The notes beneath the pieces are model-generated. The model saw only the letters and a program-made list of their open reading frames with translations. It did not search any database and was not told the origin of the DNA. Shown piece by piece: positions 1 through 9,986 of a stretch of DNA of 64,000 nucleotides; positions within the stretch are counted from its first letter, which is position 1, and each line of letters opens with the position of its first letter. The position numbers were made by a program, and so were the translations under genes. Origin of the DNA: Capitulum mitella (taxonomy: Eukaryota; Arthropoda; Thecostraca; Pollicipedomorpha; Pollicipedidae). The stretch is from positions 28,583,307-28,647,306 of the forward strand of contig CP099842.1 in assembly GCA_030062745.1 (NCBI GenBank), given 5' to 3'.

Positions 1-10
1 CCTGTGCCTG

Positions 11-107
11 CATTGCCTGTGACTGTGTAAACGTCTTATGATTCGGATGACAATGAAGCCTGTGTTGCATTGCCTGCGACTGTGTAAACGTCTTATGATT
101 CGGGTGA
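11..107. repeat. 57-bp tandem duplication at the window start
   Basis: A 40-bp segment starting CATTGCCTGTGACTGTGTAA at 11 recurs at 68 with two differences. Nothing shows a gene in positions 1-2400 apart from simple CTGT-rich repeats near 313-345 and an AAAT tract near 2299-2318. Confidence 0.75.
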
Positions 108-2407
108 TCTTCCTCAAGTATGAAAGCATTGACGGAATGCTTGAAGCGCTTTACCCAGAGTTGTCTTATGTGTTAAGACTTGGGCTGGAGAATAACCCAC
201 AGCATGATGCCGTGGATCCCGTGGATGCCCATGATGTGGAGCTCATTCTTTTGAAATCATATCGATCATTTTTTTCCATTGTTTGCGCGTAAAACAGTCT
301 TTGGTATACACGTCTGTCCATCTGTCCATCTGTCTGCCTGTCCGTTACCGTTGATCTCTTCGACTGCGGAACGTTGCAGCTCACAGTTTGGCACACACAC
401 GCACGAAACGAAACTCTGAGAGTATCATGGAGGTCATGGAGGATACTGCTTCCTTTGTACCTTCAACCGTTTTTTGTTTTATTTTTTTCCTCAGTTGGCT
501 TCAGAACAGAACCGAGCCAGGATTGTTCAGACCCATCGAGATTTTCCGGCTTTTGACGTTTCATGTTGAACTTTTATCAAACTGGATCGGCGTGTGCGAT
601 TTCAGAGTGCTATTCCGCGGGAAAATGGCTTCAAGACGTATAAATATTTGAAGGGCGTTACCCACTAAAAGCGTTTTGCCAGGGACATTGCGTGCACGGA
701 CGTATATGCACACCCACAATCCCCGTAAAACGGAAACGCTGTGCTGCAGCGTGCAGACGGATCTATATGAATTATGAAGCTTTCATTCTATCGTTGCGAA
801 TTAATTTTATATGACTGGGCCGTAACCGGGGCATAACCATTGGCATCAACGACAGATCAATAGTAAACACAAACAAGAACTTGGAATAAAATGAATGCCA
901 TTAGAAACGGTTACGGAAACTAAGGTAAGGTACGGAAAGCTAAAGGCAGAGTAGGGTCTGTATTTGAAGATATTTGAATTTTTGCGAGCGTATGTCAGGG
1001 TATACCTGGGTATTCCAGCAAAATTAGGGAGGAAGTCGAAACCAGTAAGACTAAAAAGCACAACACGAACCAAAAAAAGTAAAACTCCTTAAAGTACCGC
1101 TATTACCACTGGCACTGAACAACACTGACACTTTGAGTGATTGGTGGACCGTCGGTAGAGGGACGCAGATCAAAACATCAGACAGCTCCCGTGAGGCAGT
1201 CAGACTGTTTTCCTTTTATTCCTGAAAAAGCTCGATTTAAATGCGGCCGGGTGAAAGGCCGGTGTCATCTTCAAGAAAATCGGGAGGTATTGACATCCGT
1301 CCGAAACAAAACATAATTTCAAAAAGGAAGAATGATTGACGATTGGACATTGAACATGGATTCAACAATACTATAAAACAGCAAATAATACCAGAAAATA
1401 GGATTAAGCACAGGGGCGTAAGGCAACTGAATCGTAAAGGAATTAGAAATGTTTATTAAAAAAGATGGATACGGGACTCAGAGGAAATTAAATGGCCGAG
1501 ACGGATGAATCCAATTCGGAGACCATTAATTTCGTCTATTCAAACTGGACTGTAAGAACAGCACGCCATCTTCAACAAGCATTCTCTAAGCAAATCGCAA
1601 ATAATAAAAAATGCTTAGAAAAGGATGCAGACAGGACAGGGAGAACAGGATAATGTGATATAAAGCTCTAGCCATTTTTGAAAAGGGCAAGCATAGATTC
1701 AGAAGTTCTTTGGCCTGGAACCGAGCTGAAACCGAATAGGGTTTGGAATGGATGAGAATATAACACAAATGGAAGAGGAAGGTTAGCTTTGGGCCGGGTC
1801 CCGACTTCCACCGTGCGGCCCGGCGGCCCGTCCTCCTTCATTGTAGCTGTCAAAGGTCGCCACAATAACCCTAAGAGTAATGAACAGAAAAGGAGCGCGG
1901 TGACCGCGAACACACGGAAGAAAGGCGGCCGGCAGTGCATTTTTCAGCGACCAATAAGACACACGGCTCGCAAGGAGGGTCGTGAGTCCGAGCACAAAGC
2001 GTGAGGACATGGTGGGGTTAAATCGGCAAGGGCGCGGGAAACTCGGGGAGGGGGACAGGGGGCCGCTGCCCCCAACTTTTTTGAGATCTAACGCTGACCC
2101 TATGGGCGTTGACTGGAAAGAATTGGCCCAAAATGCCTCTTTGCCCCCTCCCCCCTCGGTCGCCCATGTGAATCGACCAAACGCCGGCAGTTTCCCGCTA
2201 GTACTAAATAATACTGAAGGTTTTTTACAGCATTTCCCTACATACGCAGTTTGTTGTCCCTTTTAGCGTGGTTAAAGGGGTATCTCCAAAGTGCAATAAA
2301 TAAATAAATAAATAAATGGAACAAGCAATTAAACAGAAGTTTCATTTTCAACGACTGCGTGACAGCGTTGGCTCGTTACTCTCACCCATTGTGTCGGAAT
2401 AATAGAG

Positions 2408-2413
2408 TTTATT
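2408..2413 (-). promoter_or_regulatory. Possible polyadenylation signal of the astakine-like gene
   Basis: The minus strand reads AATAAA here, about 345 nt downstream of the astakine-like stop codon. It is the first such hexamer I noticed on this strand after the stop. The sequence is AT-rich, so chance occurrence is possible. Confidence 0.35.
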
Positions 2414-2757
2414 AACAGCGGACACTGGCATTCCGGTTTTCCCCCGTAAAAGTTCCTTCCTTCTCATACGTTATCTCACATCGGTCTACAGGCTACACCT
2501 TAATATATTTAGATCGTACATGGTACAAACAAGGCATCTCATAAAGTTAAAACAGTTCTGTAAAGCATTAAGACGTCGTTCCCTCTAACGACAGTAGCTA
2601 CCCATGTGCCCGTATCACTAAACAGTAACCGTTTCCATTTCATTAATACTCGCCACCGTCGGTTACCGTCGCTCCCTGTTGACCACTTGCAGCACGCTCT
2701 CTGTTCGCTTGTACTTCCGTTCACGTCCCGTCCGTCACGGCGGCGCGCGCCGCAGCG

Positions 2758-2862
2758 TCACACCACCGTCACGCCCAGGTCCAGCTCGTTGGTCTGCGGC
2801 CGTGCCGTCACGTACTCGGGGAAGTCCTCTGGCACGCACTGGGGGTCGGTGTACGCGCCCAT
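2758..2862 (-). CDS. Astakine/prokineticin-like peptide, exon 4 (cysteine 10 and stop)
   Basis: This terminal exon lies downstream of a GCCGGCTTCCAG acceptor and is entered in phase 0, as exon 3 requires. It encodes 34 residues, beginning MGAYTDPQCVPEDF and ending DLGVTVV, then TGA at 2758-2760. It provides the tenth cysteine (DPQC) and an acidic C-terminal tail. The four exons together give 142 residues with exactly ten cysteines in the order C, C, CC, C, C, CPC, C, C, and a mature peptide of about 123 residues. That is a normal size for the family. The exon is GC-rich compared with its surroundings. The 531-bp intron before it carries the long GA microsatellite. Confidence 0.74.
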   Translation of the reverse strand: MGAYTDPQCVPEDFPEYVTARPQTNELDLGVTVV

Positions 2863-3091
2863 CTGGAAGCCGGCAGGCCGCCGTTACGTGCGTGCCGTTC
2901 CCCGGCGGCCGGCAGGCGGTGAATAATTCAGCCCGCGCGGCGGACTTGGGAGAAAGGCCGGCCGTGAGACCGGGCAGCGATGTTTCTCCACGCAAGGCCA
3001 ACATCTGCCTGACGTATGGCGCCATTTTTCGTCCAGATACACAAGGAGCTAAGTAGTCGAGGACGCGAGGGGAAAAGAGGAATGGAGGAGG

Positions 3092-3182
<91 letters not shown>

Positions 3183-3211
3183 AGGGAGGGAGGGAGGGAG
3201 GGAGAGAGAGG

Positions 3212-3286
<75 letters not shown>

Positions 3287-3323
3287 AGGGAGGGAGGGAG
3301 GGAGGGAGGGAGAGAGAGAGAGA
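3092..3323. repeat. GA microsatellite with GGGA blocks
   Basis: About 230 bp of AG repeats is interrupted twice by GGGA runs. It lies in the last intron of the astakine-like gene. The frames across it are repeat artefacts. Confidence 0.95.
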
Positions 3324-3393
3324 TTTATCAGCAGCTGCTGCTCCAGCGCAGCTCGCTACTGAGAGAAGAGTCGATTGGCCCCTGTTCACTGAC

Positions 3394-3518
3394 CCGTGAC
3401 GGCAGCTGAGTGTACTTGGCAGCGCGGCAGATGAGACCGATGTCGCAGGGGCACCAGAACGTGTACACCGAGTAGCCGGAGATGCGTCGAAGTCTCTCCC
3501 CCGGTGCGCAGTACTCCC
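3394..3518 (-). CDS. Astakine/prokineticin-like peptide, exon 3 (cysteines 6-9, CPC motif)
   Basis: This exon encodes the second half of the cysteine domain. A strong acceptor (CATTGCTGTTTCAG) precedes 3518. The first two bases complete a glycine codon left open by exon 2, giving ...RLGEYCAPGERL. The hallmark segment YTFWCPCDIGLICR follows and matches the CPC-x(2)-GL-x-C signature of astakines and prokineticins. The exon has 41 complete codons and ends in phase 0 at a GTCAGT donor, the same hexamer as exon 2 uses. Reading on would reach a TGA about 50 nt later with a serine-rich tail. Splicing to 2862 instead supplies the missing tenth cysteine, so splicing is favoured. Intron 2 (3519-8369) is 4.85 kb and holds tandem repeats. 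Confidence 0.83.
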
Positions 3519-3772
3519 CTGAAACAGCAATGCTGCGCTCTGGGTACCACCCTCGGGTCAGACCAGCGGAGGATGCGTCGGGCGGGCCAGGACAGATCAC
3601 TCAGGGCGGACGCCACTGCCAGACAAGGTCTAGCCAGACCAGACCTGGTCTGGTCTCCGGACCAGATGTGGACATTGAACCTGACCGCCGTGCGGCTTTA
3701 GTGAACCCGGATCTCTGCCGAAGCTCAGTCAGCTGACGTGCAGCCGGTTAGGCCGAGATGTAGTCACTGGTC

Positions 3773-3854
3773 AGCACAGAACATTATCAGTCGATGGCCA
3801 GTCAGTCTGGGTTAGCACAGAACATCAAAAGTCGATGGCCAATCAGGTTGGGCT
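3773..3854. repeat. 41-bp tandem duplication
   Basis: AGCACAGAACAT..AGTCGATGGCCA occurs at 3773 and again at 3814. It lies in the large intron of the astakine-like gene. Confidence 0.75.
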
Positions 3855-5862
3855 TTCGTCTCGCCTCATCCCATCCTTTTCCCGAAGTCATGCGTAAATC
3901 GAACAGTCGCCACGCCGTGTTCAAAATGACCTGCTCCTCACGGCGTGCCACGAATAATCTCGCGCATGAAGTGGTTAGGACGCAGAACATTTAGGTCGTG
4001 TAATGGCATCCAAACCAATCCTTACCACGGCGTATGTGGAATGCCTTATGAAGAATAAATGAAAGAATGTTTTACGTTCCGCAATAACCAGGTATTCAAT
4101 CAACAAGTTCTTACAGACTTAATTTACAAAATGCTGCAAACTGCCAACATTTTCTGCATCAGCCATGAGACAAAAGTCGGTCGGTCTGCCAAGGAAATCT
4201 TGCAAGAATAGGAAATGTGCACCTTTTTTGAAATGGTAATGAGGTGTAGGCAATTTTAAACGTTCTTGTAGCTCATGCAAGGTTTGTGCACTAACCGCAG
4301 CAGTCGTCATTTTCACTTAAATACCTTGCTACTGACTTGCTGATAATCGTGTCACGATGGGGGTCGAATTAAAGTATTTCTTTTCTCTCCATCCACTTTA
4401 ATGCGTGTCGCTTTTGCCAGCAGCCTACCGGTTTTGCAAGCAGTTAAAGATGAATGAAATAACTCCTCTGTGTAGATGTAGTAGTTTCTGAAATGCATTT
4501 AAAGCGCTTCAGCTCACGAATGTCTGAGTGTGTCTGCCTGGAAATAACTCAGAATGAGGGCTGCCATGAATGGCTATGAATATTCGAGCAAGAGCAGATA
4601 AACCCCCAAATAAAGCAAACACCACTATGTCAGTTAATTGCGTGATAGCTATACTCTTGGAAAGCATCAATCGTCAACATGGAAGCCAAACGCCGGGTGA
4701 CAGCTGTAGGTTAAGAGGCGTCTGCGCCATAATTCAACGTCACGTTTCTAGGGTCGAGGTCGCAGCCCACTAAAGCAAGTCCCTGGACGTGGCGAACTCA
4801 TCCCCACGGCACCGAATCACACGGAGCGCGATCAAACGGGCCGCCGCCTTTGAAGTGAAAACAGCGGGTCCCGGGTCGGCGGCTCCACAGAGAATGCCAC
4901 ACGTTTGGCTGGACAACAGACGGGCGGTGATTCGCCGGCTGGTCGAAAATCGCACCAGCCGTGTCGGCGCTCCCTTGTGTTCGGGATCAAGAGGCTGATC
5001 ACCCTCGGAAACACTCAAACTTTCCACCGGGGCTGTTTGCACGGATCTGGCGAAGACGCTTTCCGCCGAGCACGAATCTCTTGTCTCCTCTGAAGGGCAT
5101 GGCATCTCCACGTCGCCGATGTTGACAACAGAGTTGCGTAGGATGATTTACCAAATCAATGACTGTTTCGCCGCACTGGTACAGGGGAAAAAATTCAGCA
5201 GCGGCAGCAGTTTTCACATAACAGAAAATTCCGAAAATGTTCTTCGTATAAACTTTCGCCAGGCCGGCTTACGGATCCACCTTCGCCGGCCGGGTGGGGG
5301 GGGGAGTCCATGAGAACCCCTCCCAAGATCTCGAGGGGTATACGTCCCACTGAAAAGTAAAACGCCGTTGGAAAGCGCTTGGCGAAACCAGAGGAAAACA
5401 CTTAGATCTTGTTCTCATTAGGGTCATTATCAAGGCCACCAGGGCTCATCTTAGGTCAAAACCTTAAATAACCAAAGCTTGCATGTGGTTCCAAAGGAGT
5501 TAGCAGCAAAAGGACTGATTTATCTATGTGGGGTGGGTAAAAAGGTATTTGAAGTGAAAATATGCCATTTAAAACAAAGCTGAAAATGAAGGGGAAAGCC
5601 ATCTTTCATAAGGACGGGAGTCGCATTTTTTCTGAAAGTAAACTGATGTGTTTTGGTTTGAATACACCGCAAATGTGTCTGACACGCATATCAGATCTCC
5701 ACATATTCCATTTAAGGCCAACAGGGTCAACCTAGGTCAAGGTACTGACACTTCGACGTCAGTCATTTCTGGTGTCTGTCGCATCATCTGCCGCATTAGC
5801 ATTAATCAGACACGACGCGGCATTAAGTTCTATAACATCGGTTCATGTAATATCCCTTCTAC

Positions 5863-5985
5863 ATCATGAAACCAGTGCCACAGAGCAGTTTTCACGTAAG
5901 TTGCACAGATTCCAGGCGGCATGATGAAACCAGTACTACAAAACAATATTTAGGTAACTGACAGATGCCAGGCGGTGGGCACAGC
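5863..5985. repeat. Tandem duplication of about 60 bp
   Basis: ATGAAACCAGTGCCACA followed by TTTTCACGTAAG and CCAGGCGGC recurs as ATGAAACCAGTACTACA, ATTTAGGTAAC and CCAGGCGGT. Confidence 0.65.
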
Positions 5986-6444
5986 CGCAGTGTGAAAGGC
6001 CATTATTTGGTGGGAAGCTATTTTCGCGATGGCATTTCATTTTGGCACCCAAAAATGAATCAGCTGGGGCGGCAAAAACAGCATAGAAAGAATGCATAGA
6101 TATAGTTCTGATCTCATGTACCCATGCAAAGTGCCATGCAAACAAACATAATATTTCGCAAAGCCACATTAGGTCTGCCTGGATCAAATACGATTGGTTT
6201 ACCCTTGGCAGGCAAATTCTTGCCATATATTGGTGGTTCTGAAACACACATGACTACCAGTAAACATTCGAAGGCTGTAAACCGATTAATTATCTTCGGT
6301 TGTGGGACTAAAAAATCGGTATAAATCGCGTCCAGAACATAGGTCACAGATTAAGAGGTGCAGTTACGTGTGCGAAGACCATGAAAAGCACAGGGCGTAT
6401 ATTCAAGCTTCAAAATCGCCGAAACAGGTCCACAATCTCAGTAG

Positions 6445-6720
6445 CAAATGTAAAAAGGCGAAAAGTTTAGCTGACTTAAGGTCAACTACCTGGGCATTCC
6501 AGGAAAATTCGGGATATTAGAATGGTTCCATTCGTCATGTTTTACGAATGTGGCAAGTTCCATGTCAATCGATAATTTCGCAAACGTAAAAAGACAAAAA
6601 GTTTAGCTGACCCAAGGTCAGCTACCTGGACATTCCCGAATAAATTCGAGATGTCAGAATGGTTCCATTTTTAATGTTTTATGAATGTGACAAGTTTCAT
6701 GTCAATTGATAATTTCACGA
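6445..6720. repeat. 136-bp tandem duplication
   Basis: Two diverged copies start near 6445 and 6581. GTTTAGCTGAC occurs at 6465 and again at 6601, and GAATGGTTCCATT and ATGTCAAT..GATAATTTC are shared. Confidence 0.8.
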
Positions 6721-7695
6721 AAAGTTGTACAGCTTTTATTCCTTGGAACATGGTCGCACTTGATGCAACGTAGGTCACTGACCTGGAGTGAAGTTCAAAA
6801 TTTGATGCAAAGTGTGGGAAGGATGTATGAAAAAGTACGTCAGGTTTCATGTTCCTGCGCCTTTCCATTTTTTGGCTATCCTCCGAAAACCGGAGGGGGT
6901 TTTGTGAACCCTCCCGGCGAAGGTTAAATAACAGTTTTCGTATTTCGATCCACCGCGATGCACGACACGTTTGTGATCGCGAAACCGTTGCTCCAGGCCT
7001 GGTGGAAATTAAAAGGACTTTCATTTATCTGACCTTTAAAAGCGGGGGGAGGGGGGATTGCCTACTACAGCTTACAGGATCCGCCACTGCGCCACACAGC
7101 CAATACTTCGGTTTAAAGTTGACATACTTTCCGCCATTTCGCCCCGCGTAGTACGTCGTTTTAAGAGACACAGAGCGGACAACATTCAAGCCTAGTTTCA
7201 CCGGAGCGCTATTATGACCAAGCAACCGAGCCATGAACTACGACAGTGAGAGGCCATTAGAAACGTTTACCTCCTTTCAGCTAGGGCCTGGAAGCTGCAC
7301 TTGCAGATGAAGTAAATAACTTTATAAAAAATGAGAGTAAAGGAAAACCAGGAGAACTTGCAAGAATGGAGGTTATCGGAAAAGCTCTGAGTGGTCGCAG
7401 GGCAAAACATTGATTGGAAGCCCAACAGATCCATTGCGGCAGTGATAAAAGGACTAGAGATACAGGTTAAGTAAAGTTTTACGGCAGTCTATTTTTGCCA
7501 GAACACCAGAATGCCTGCTTGAAATGAAGCCAAAGCCAGCCACGTGCGAGTCCGCACCGACAGGACCTAACGGGGGCTCCTGGAGTGCGTAGAGAGACAA
7601 ATGGTAACGTATGTTCTGGGATTACCGAGAGGAACTGGTTTCTGCAAGCCAGAGATGCCGATTTCTGGAAACGGCTGGGGGATCCAGCCCGGGGC

Positions 7696-7740
7696 CTGAC
7701 AACCTAACCTCCCCCATATGTGGGTTTCTTAACGGATTTG
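7696..7740. repeat. Dispersed repeat fragment, copy 1
   Basis: CTGACAACCTAACCTCCC..ATATGTGGGTTTCTTAACGGATTT matches 62224-62268 with few differences. Confidence 0.6.
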
Positions 7741-7829
7741 GCCCATTTTATTTTGACCAACGGGAATTTATAAGTTTTTTTCTGCTACTATTCTTGAAAT
7801 GAAAAGTTGCATTTACCCCCATTTATACA

Positions 7830-7832
<3 letters not shown>

Positions 7833-7880
<48 letters not shown>
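7833..7880. repeat. TA microsatellite
   Basis: Uninterrupted AT dinucleotides of about 48 bp, in the large intron of the astakine-like gene. Confidence 0.95.
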
Positions 7881-7884
<4 letters not shown>

Positions 7885-8007
7885 AGAAGGTAGAAAGATA
7901 CATCCCTTTAAACTTTATTTTTTATTTCCTGCCTATCCTTTCTCTTATCTATTGCGGCCGATTTTTCACTGTTATTGCTCATTTCCCTTTAAAACCGGAA
8001 GAAAATA

Positions 8008-8093
8008 TTGGGGGGCCTAAACCAGGATTGGGTGGGCCCAAATCAACATTGGGTGGGCCAGGGCCCTCTCAAACGAATACGGATCGACACCCC
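8008..8093. mobile_element. Possible terminus of another hAT-like element
   Basis: The stretch with GGGTGGGCC repeats ends GGATCGACACCCCTG. Read in reverse it starts CAGGGGTGTCGATCC, a typical hAT-like terminus. I found no matching second end or target duplication nearby, so this is a fragment at best. Confidence 0.3.
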
Positions 8094-8369
8094 TGCTACA
8101 GACGGAGGAGAACCTTTATGGAACGAAAACAGACACAGCTGATGACTGTCCGTCTTTAACTGACGCCGAACCCCGCCGCTGTCTATCTGTCTATCTGTCT
8201 GGCTGTCTATCCACCATTTTTTTCAGTGTCCCAATGGGATTATTGGATAAATACTTGCAAGTTTGACTATCGTTCCTTTGCTATTCGGCGGCCATTAGGG
8301 GTTTCGAAATGATTTTTCTTTGAGTTTCATCCGAAGGTATTTTGTCCGTCCTGACGCACTGTGACTGAC

Positions 8370-8514
8370 CCAATCTGGAGATGGGCTGGCAGCGGCCGAC
8401 GGGCCTGCCATGTTCCATGCCCGTCATCAGGCAACAGGCGCGTGGGAACGATGGCGATACGCAGTCCGCGTTGTCCTTGCACTTGGCGCCATCTTTCAGT
8501 GGAAAAAGGAAGCC
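8370..8514 (-). CDS. Astakine/prokineticin-like peptide, exon 2 (cysteines 1-5)
   Basis: This exon encodes the first half of an astakine/prokineticin (colipase-like, AVIT) domain. The known members of that family are extracellular cytokine-like ligands; astakines act in invertebrate blood-cell production and prokineticins signal through G-protein-coupled receptors. The 145-nt exon follows a ...TATACTTTTCAG acceptor, starts in phase 0 and encodes 48 residues plus one base. It shows the family pattern C-x5-C, then CC, then C: AKCKDNADC, RACC and GRCQPISRL. The donor is GTCAGT at 8369, which leaves one base. Joined to exon 3 it completes LGEYC, a spacing typical of the family. Reading through the donor gives a low-complexity tail without family features, so splicing is preferred. 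Confidence 0.8.
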
Positions 8515-9056
8515 CTGAAAAGTATAGGCGGCGCTTAGCACAGGGCAAGCAGCTTTCGTAAAGTTCGAGGACCGATGGGAGTTCGAACACAATTGCATCG
8601 TCAAGTTCCTGCGAGGTTATCAGCATGAAGTTTGCAACCCAATTAATGCAGTTATAGGTGATGCCTATGCTTGCATCTTAGCGCGACTATCTACATGAAA
8701 GACACATCCACGGCGTTGGATTCCATGGAGAACTCCTAAATTCCTGAACTGCATTCCACCCCATTCCTGGCAATGAGAAGTCAGTACCTTTGTCATTGAA
8801 ATATCGTATTCCCCAAAAGTTTCGGGGAAACAGGTGGGTATCAGGATACCATCAATCAAAATTTGTTTGAAAAAGCCAGGGAACTGCGCAAACAACACAG
8901 TCTTTAAAAGCCTGGCAGTGACATACAGACCTCTACATTTCTCGATCACCTTCGTCTGTTTTTCAGCATAAGCTCAGCTAAAAAGGCTTCAAATCTGTCA
9001 CCAGTCTTTTAGCCAGGGTGGCGTAAAAAAGCTCCATGATTCCGACCCATACTCAC

Positions 9057-9110
9057 ATGTACGGATGGAAACACAAGCATTAAATACGTGAACAAATGAA
9101 TGACGTTCAT
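9057..9110 (-). CDS. Astakine/prokineticin-like peptide, exon 1 (start and signal peptide)
   Basis: This exon supplies the start codon and secretion signal of a small secreted cysteine-rich peptide. Read on the minus strand from 9110 it gives 18 codons, MNVIHLFTYLMLVFPSVH: a short polar start, a hydrophobic core (LFTYLMLVF) and small or turn residues before the end, as expected of a signal peptide. A consensus GTGAGT donor follows at 9056. The exon ends in phase 0, which matches the acceptor at 8515. The base at -3 from the ATG is a purine. The first residue of the next exon is glycine, so cleavage near the VHG/FLF junction is plausible. It is too short to be seen as an open frame alone and was found from its donor and phase. 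Another first exon remains possible. Confidence 0.62.
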
Positions 9111-9453
9111 TTCACAAGCCTTCTACGATGTTTTCGGTGGTGGCTGATGTTAACCGCTTCTGATGCTCCAGGTTTTTACATCTTCATCACTCTCTCGCTG
9201 AATAATTCCCCTGGAAAAACACTAAAAATTAGTGTGTATTCTAGGAAGGATTATAGGCGTTATGAAAGATTTACTTCTTAGTATCTCGAAACGCCATCCA
9301 AGATTTACCTTCGTCGAACGAAAGGATTTTCGCCTTCGCTTCGAACGAGGGGTGGCCATCACCTGATTCTGACCTTGGATGAAAATAACACTGACTAGGT
9401 CTCACTTTTAAGGCGACCTTGTGTATAATCACAACCGAATGATATAAAAGTGT

Positions 9454-9514
9454 TGGGCGCCGAATGACCCTGCAGTCGGTGCGCCCCTAAGCCCCAATAA
9501 CCAACCAACCAACC
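9454..9514 (+). mobile_element. 61-bp retroposon 3' tail with 13-bp target duplication
   Basis: A short insert beginning TGGGCGCCGAATGACC and ending in AACC repeats is flanked by two exact copies of GATATAAAAGTGT (9441-9453 and 9515-9527). A simple-repeat tail, extreme 5' truncation and a 13-bp target duplication are typical of target-primed reverse transcription by a non-LTR retrotransposon or SINE. The clade cannot be decided from 61 bp. Confidence 0.72.
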
Positions 9515-9935
9515 GATATAAAAGTGTACGCCAAAGCCCATTCATGAACGAGGATAAGCACTGAAACATCTTCAGCACTCGAGGCAAAATCTCCGATGAC
9601 AATTTTTTTGCTGATGACGATTTCTGCTCGGCGTTTCGTACGTCTACGTGTCAAGGCGAAAGGCTGCATCAGTTACTGCGACCCGATGTCAACATTAGGC
9701 GACGACCTCTTTCGGGTCGGAGCTTCTGCGAAAAGATTTTGACATCTCCGGAAAGAAAAAACAAAAGAAAAAGAAAAGACATCTCCGGCGCGGTCTTTGG
9801 CACACAGCCTGTCGCGACGGCTCGCAAAAGGCAAAAGTCGGAACAGGTGGACGTCGGCCCAGACGGTATGTTAGCCAAGGGTCAGAACACGGCGGCGCGT
9901 GCTCTTATTCTCATTGCTCGCTGTCGTCGTCGGCT

Positions 9936-9939
<4 letters not shown>

Positions 9940-9983
<44 letters not shown>
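9940..9983. repeat. CT microsatellite
   Basis: Uninterrupted CT dinucleotides at the left edge of the GC-rich domain. Confidence 0.95.

Positions 9984-9986
<3 letters not shown>

Larger units (their letters stand above)
5277..6928. mobile_element. Possible element with CCTTCGCCGG-type inverted ends
   Basis: CCTTCGCCGGCCGGG near 5280 and CCCTCCCGGCGAAGG ending near 6926 are imperfect inverted repeats, each beside a G/C run. The right end is followed by TTAA; the left flank is CCA instead. The interior has TGACCT/AGGTCA-rich sequence and two tandem duplications, as in the 52934 element. This is tentative. Confidence 0.3.

Noticed and set aside
2928-3530. Frames with long Leu/Ser or Arg/Glu runs
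   Set aside because: These are translations of the GA microsatellite. Only the distal part on the minus strand (3394-3518) is a real exon.
3636-3656. 10-bp palindrome AGACCAGACC-T-GGTCTGGTCT in an intron
   Set aside because: It contains GTCT motifs, but short palindromes of this size are expected in a sequence this long.
8281-8604. 107-codon unspliced reading of the cysteine-rich exon
   Set aside because: Its ends lie in introns. Splicing at 8514 and 8370 gives the family pattern and a proper junction.
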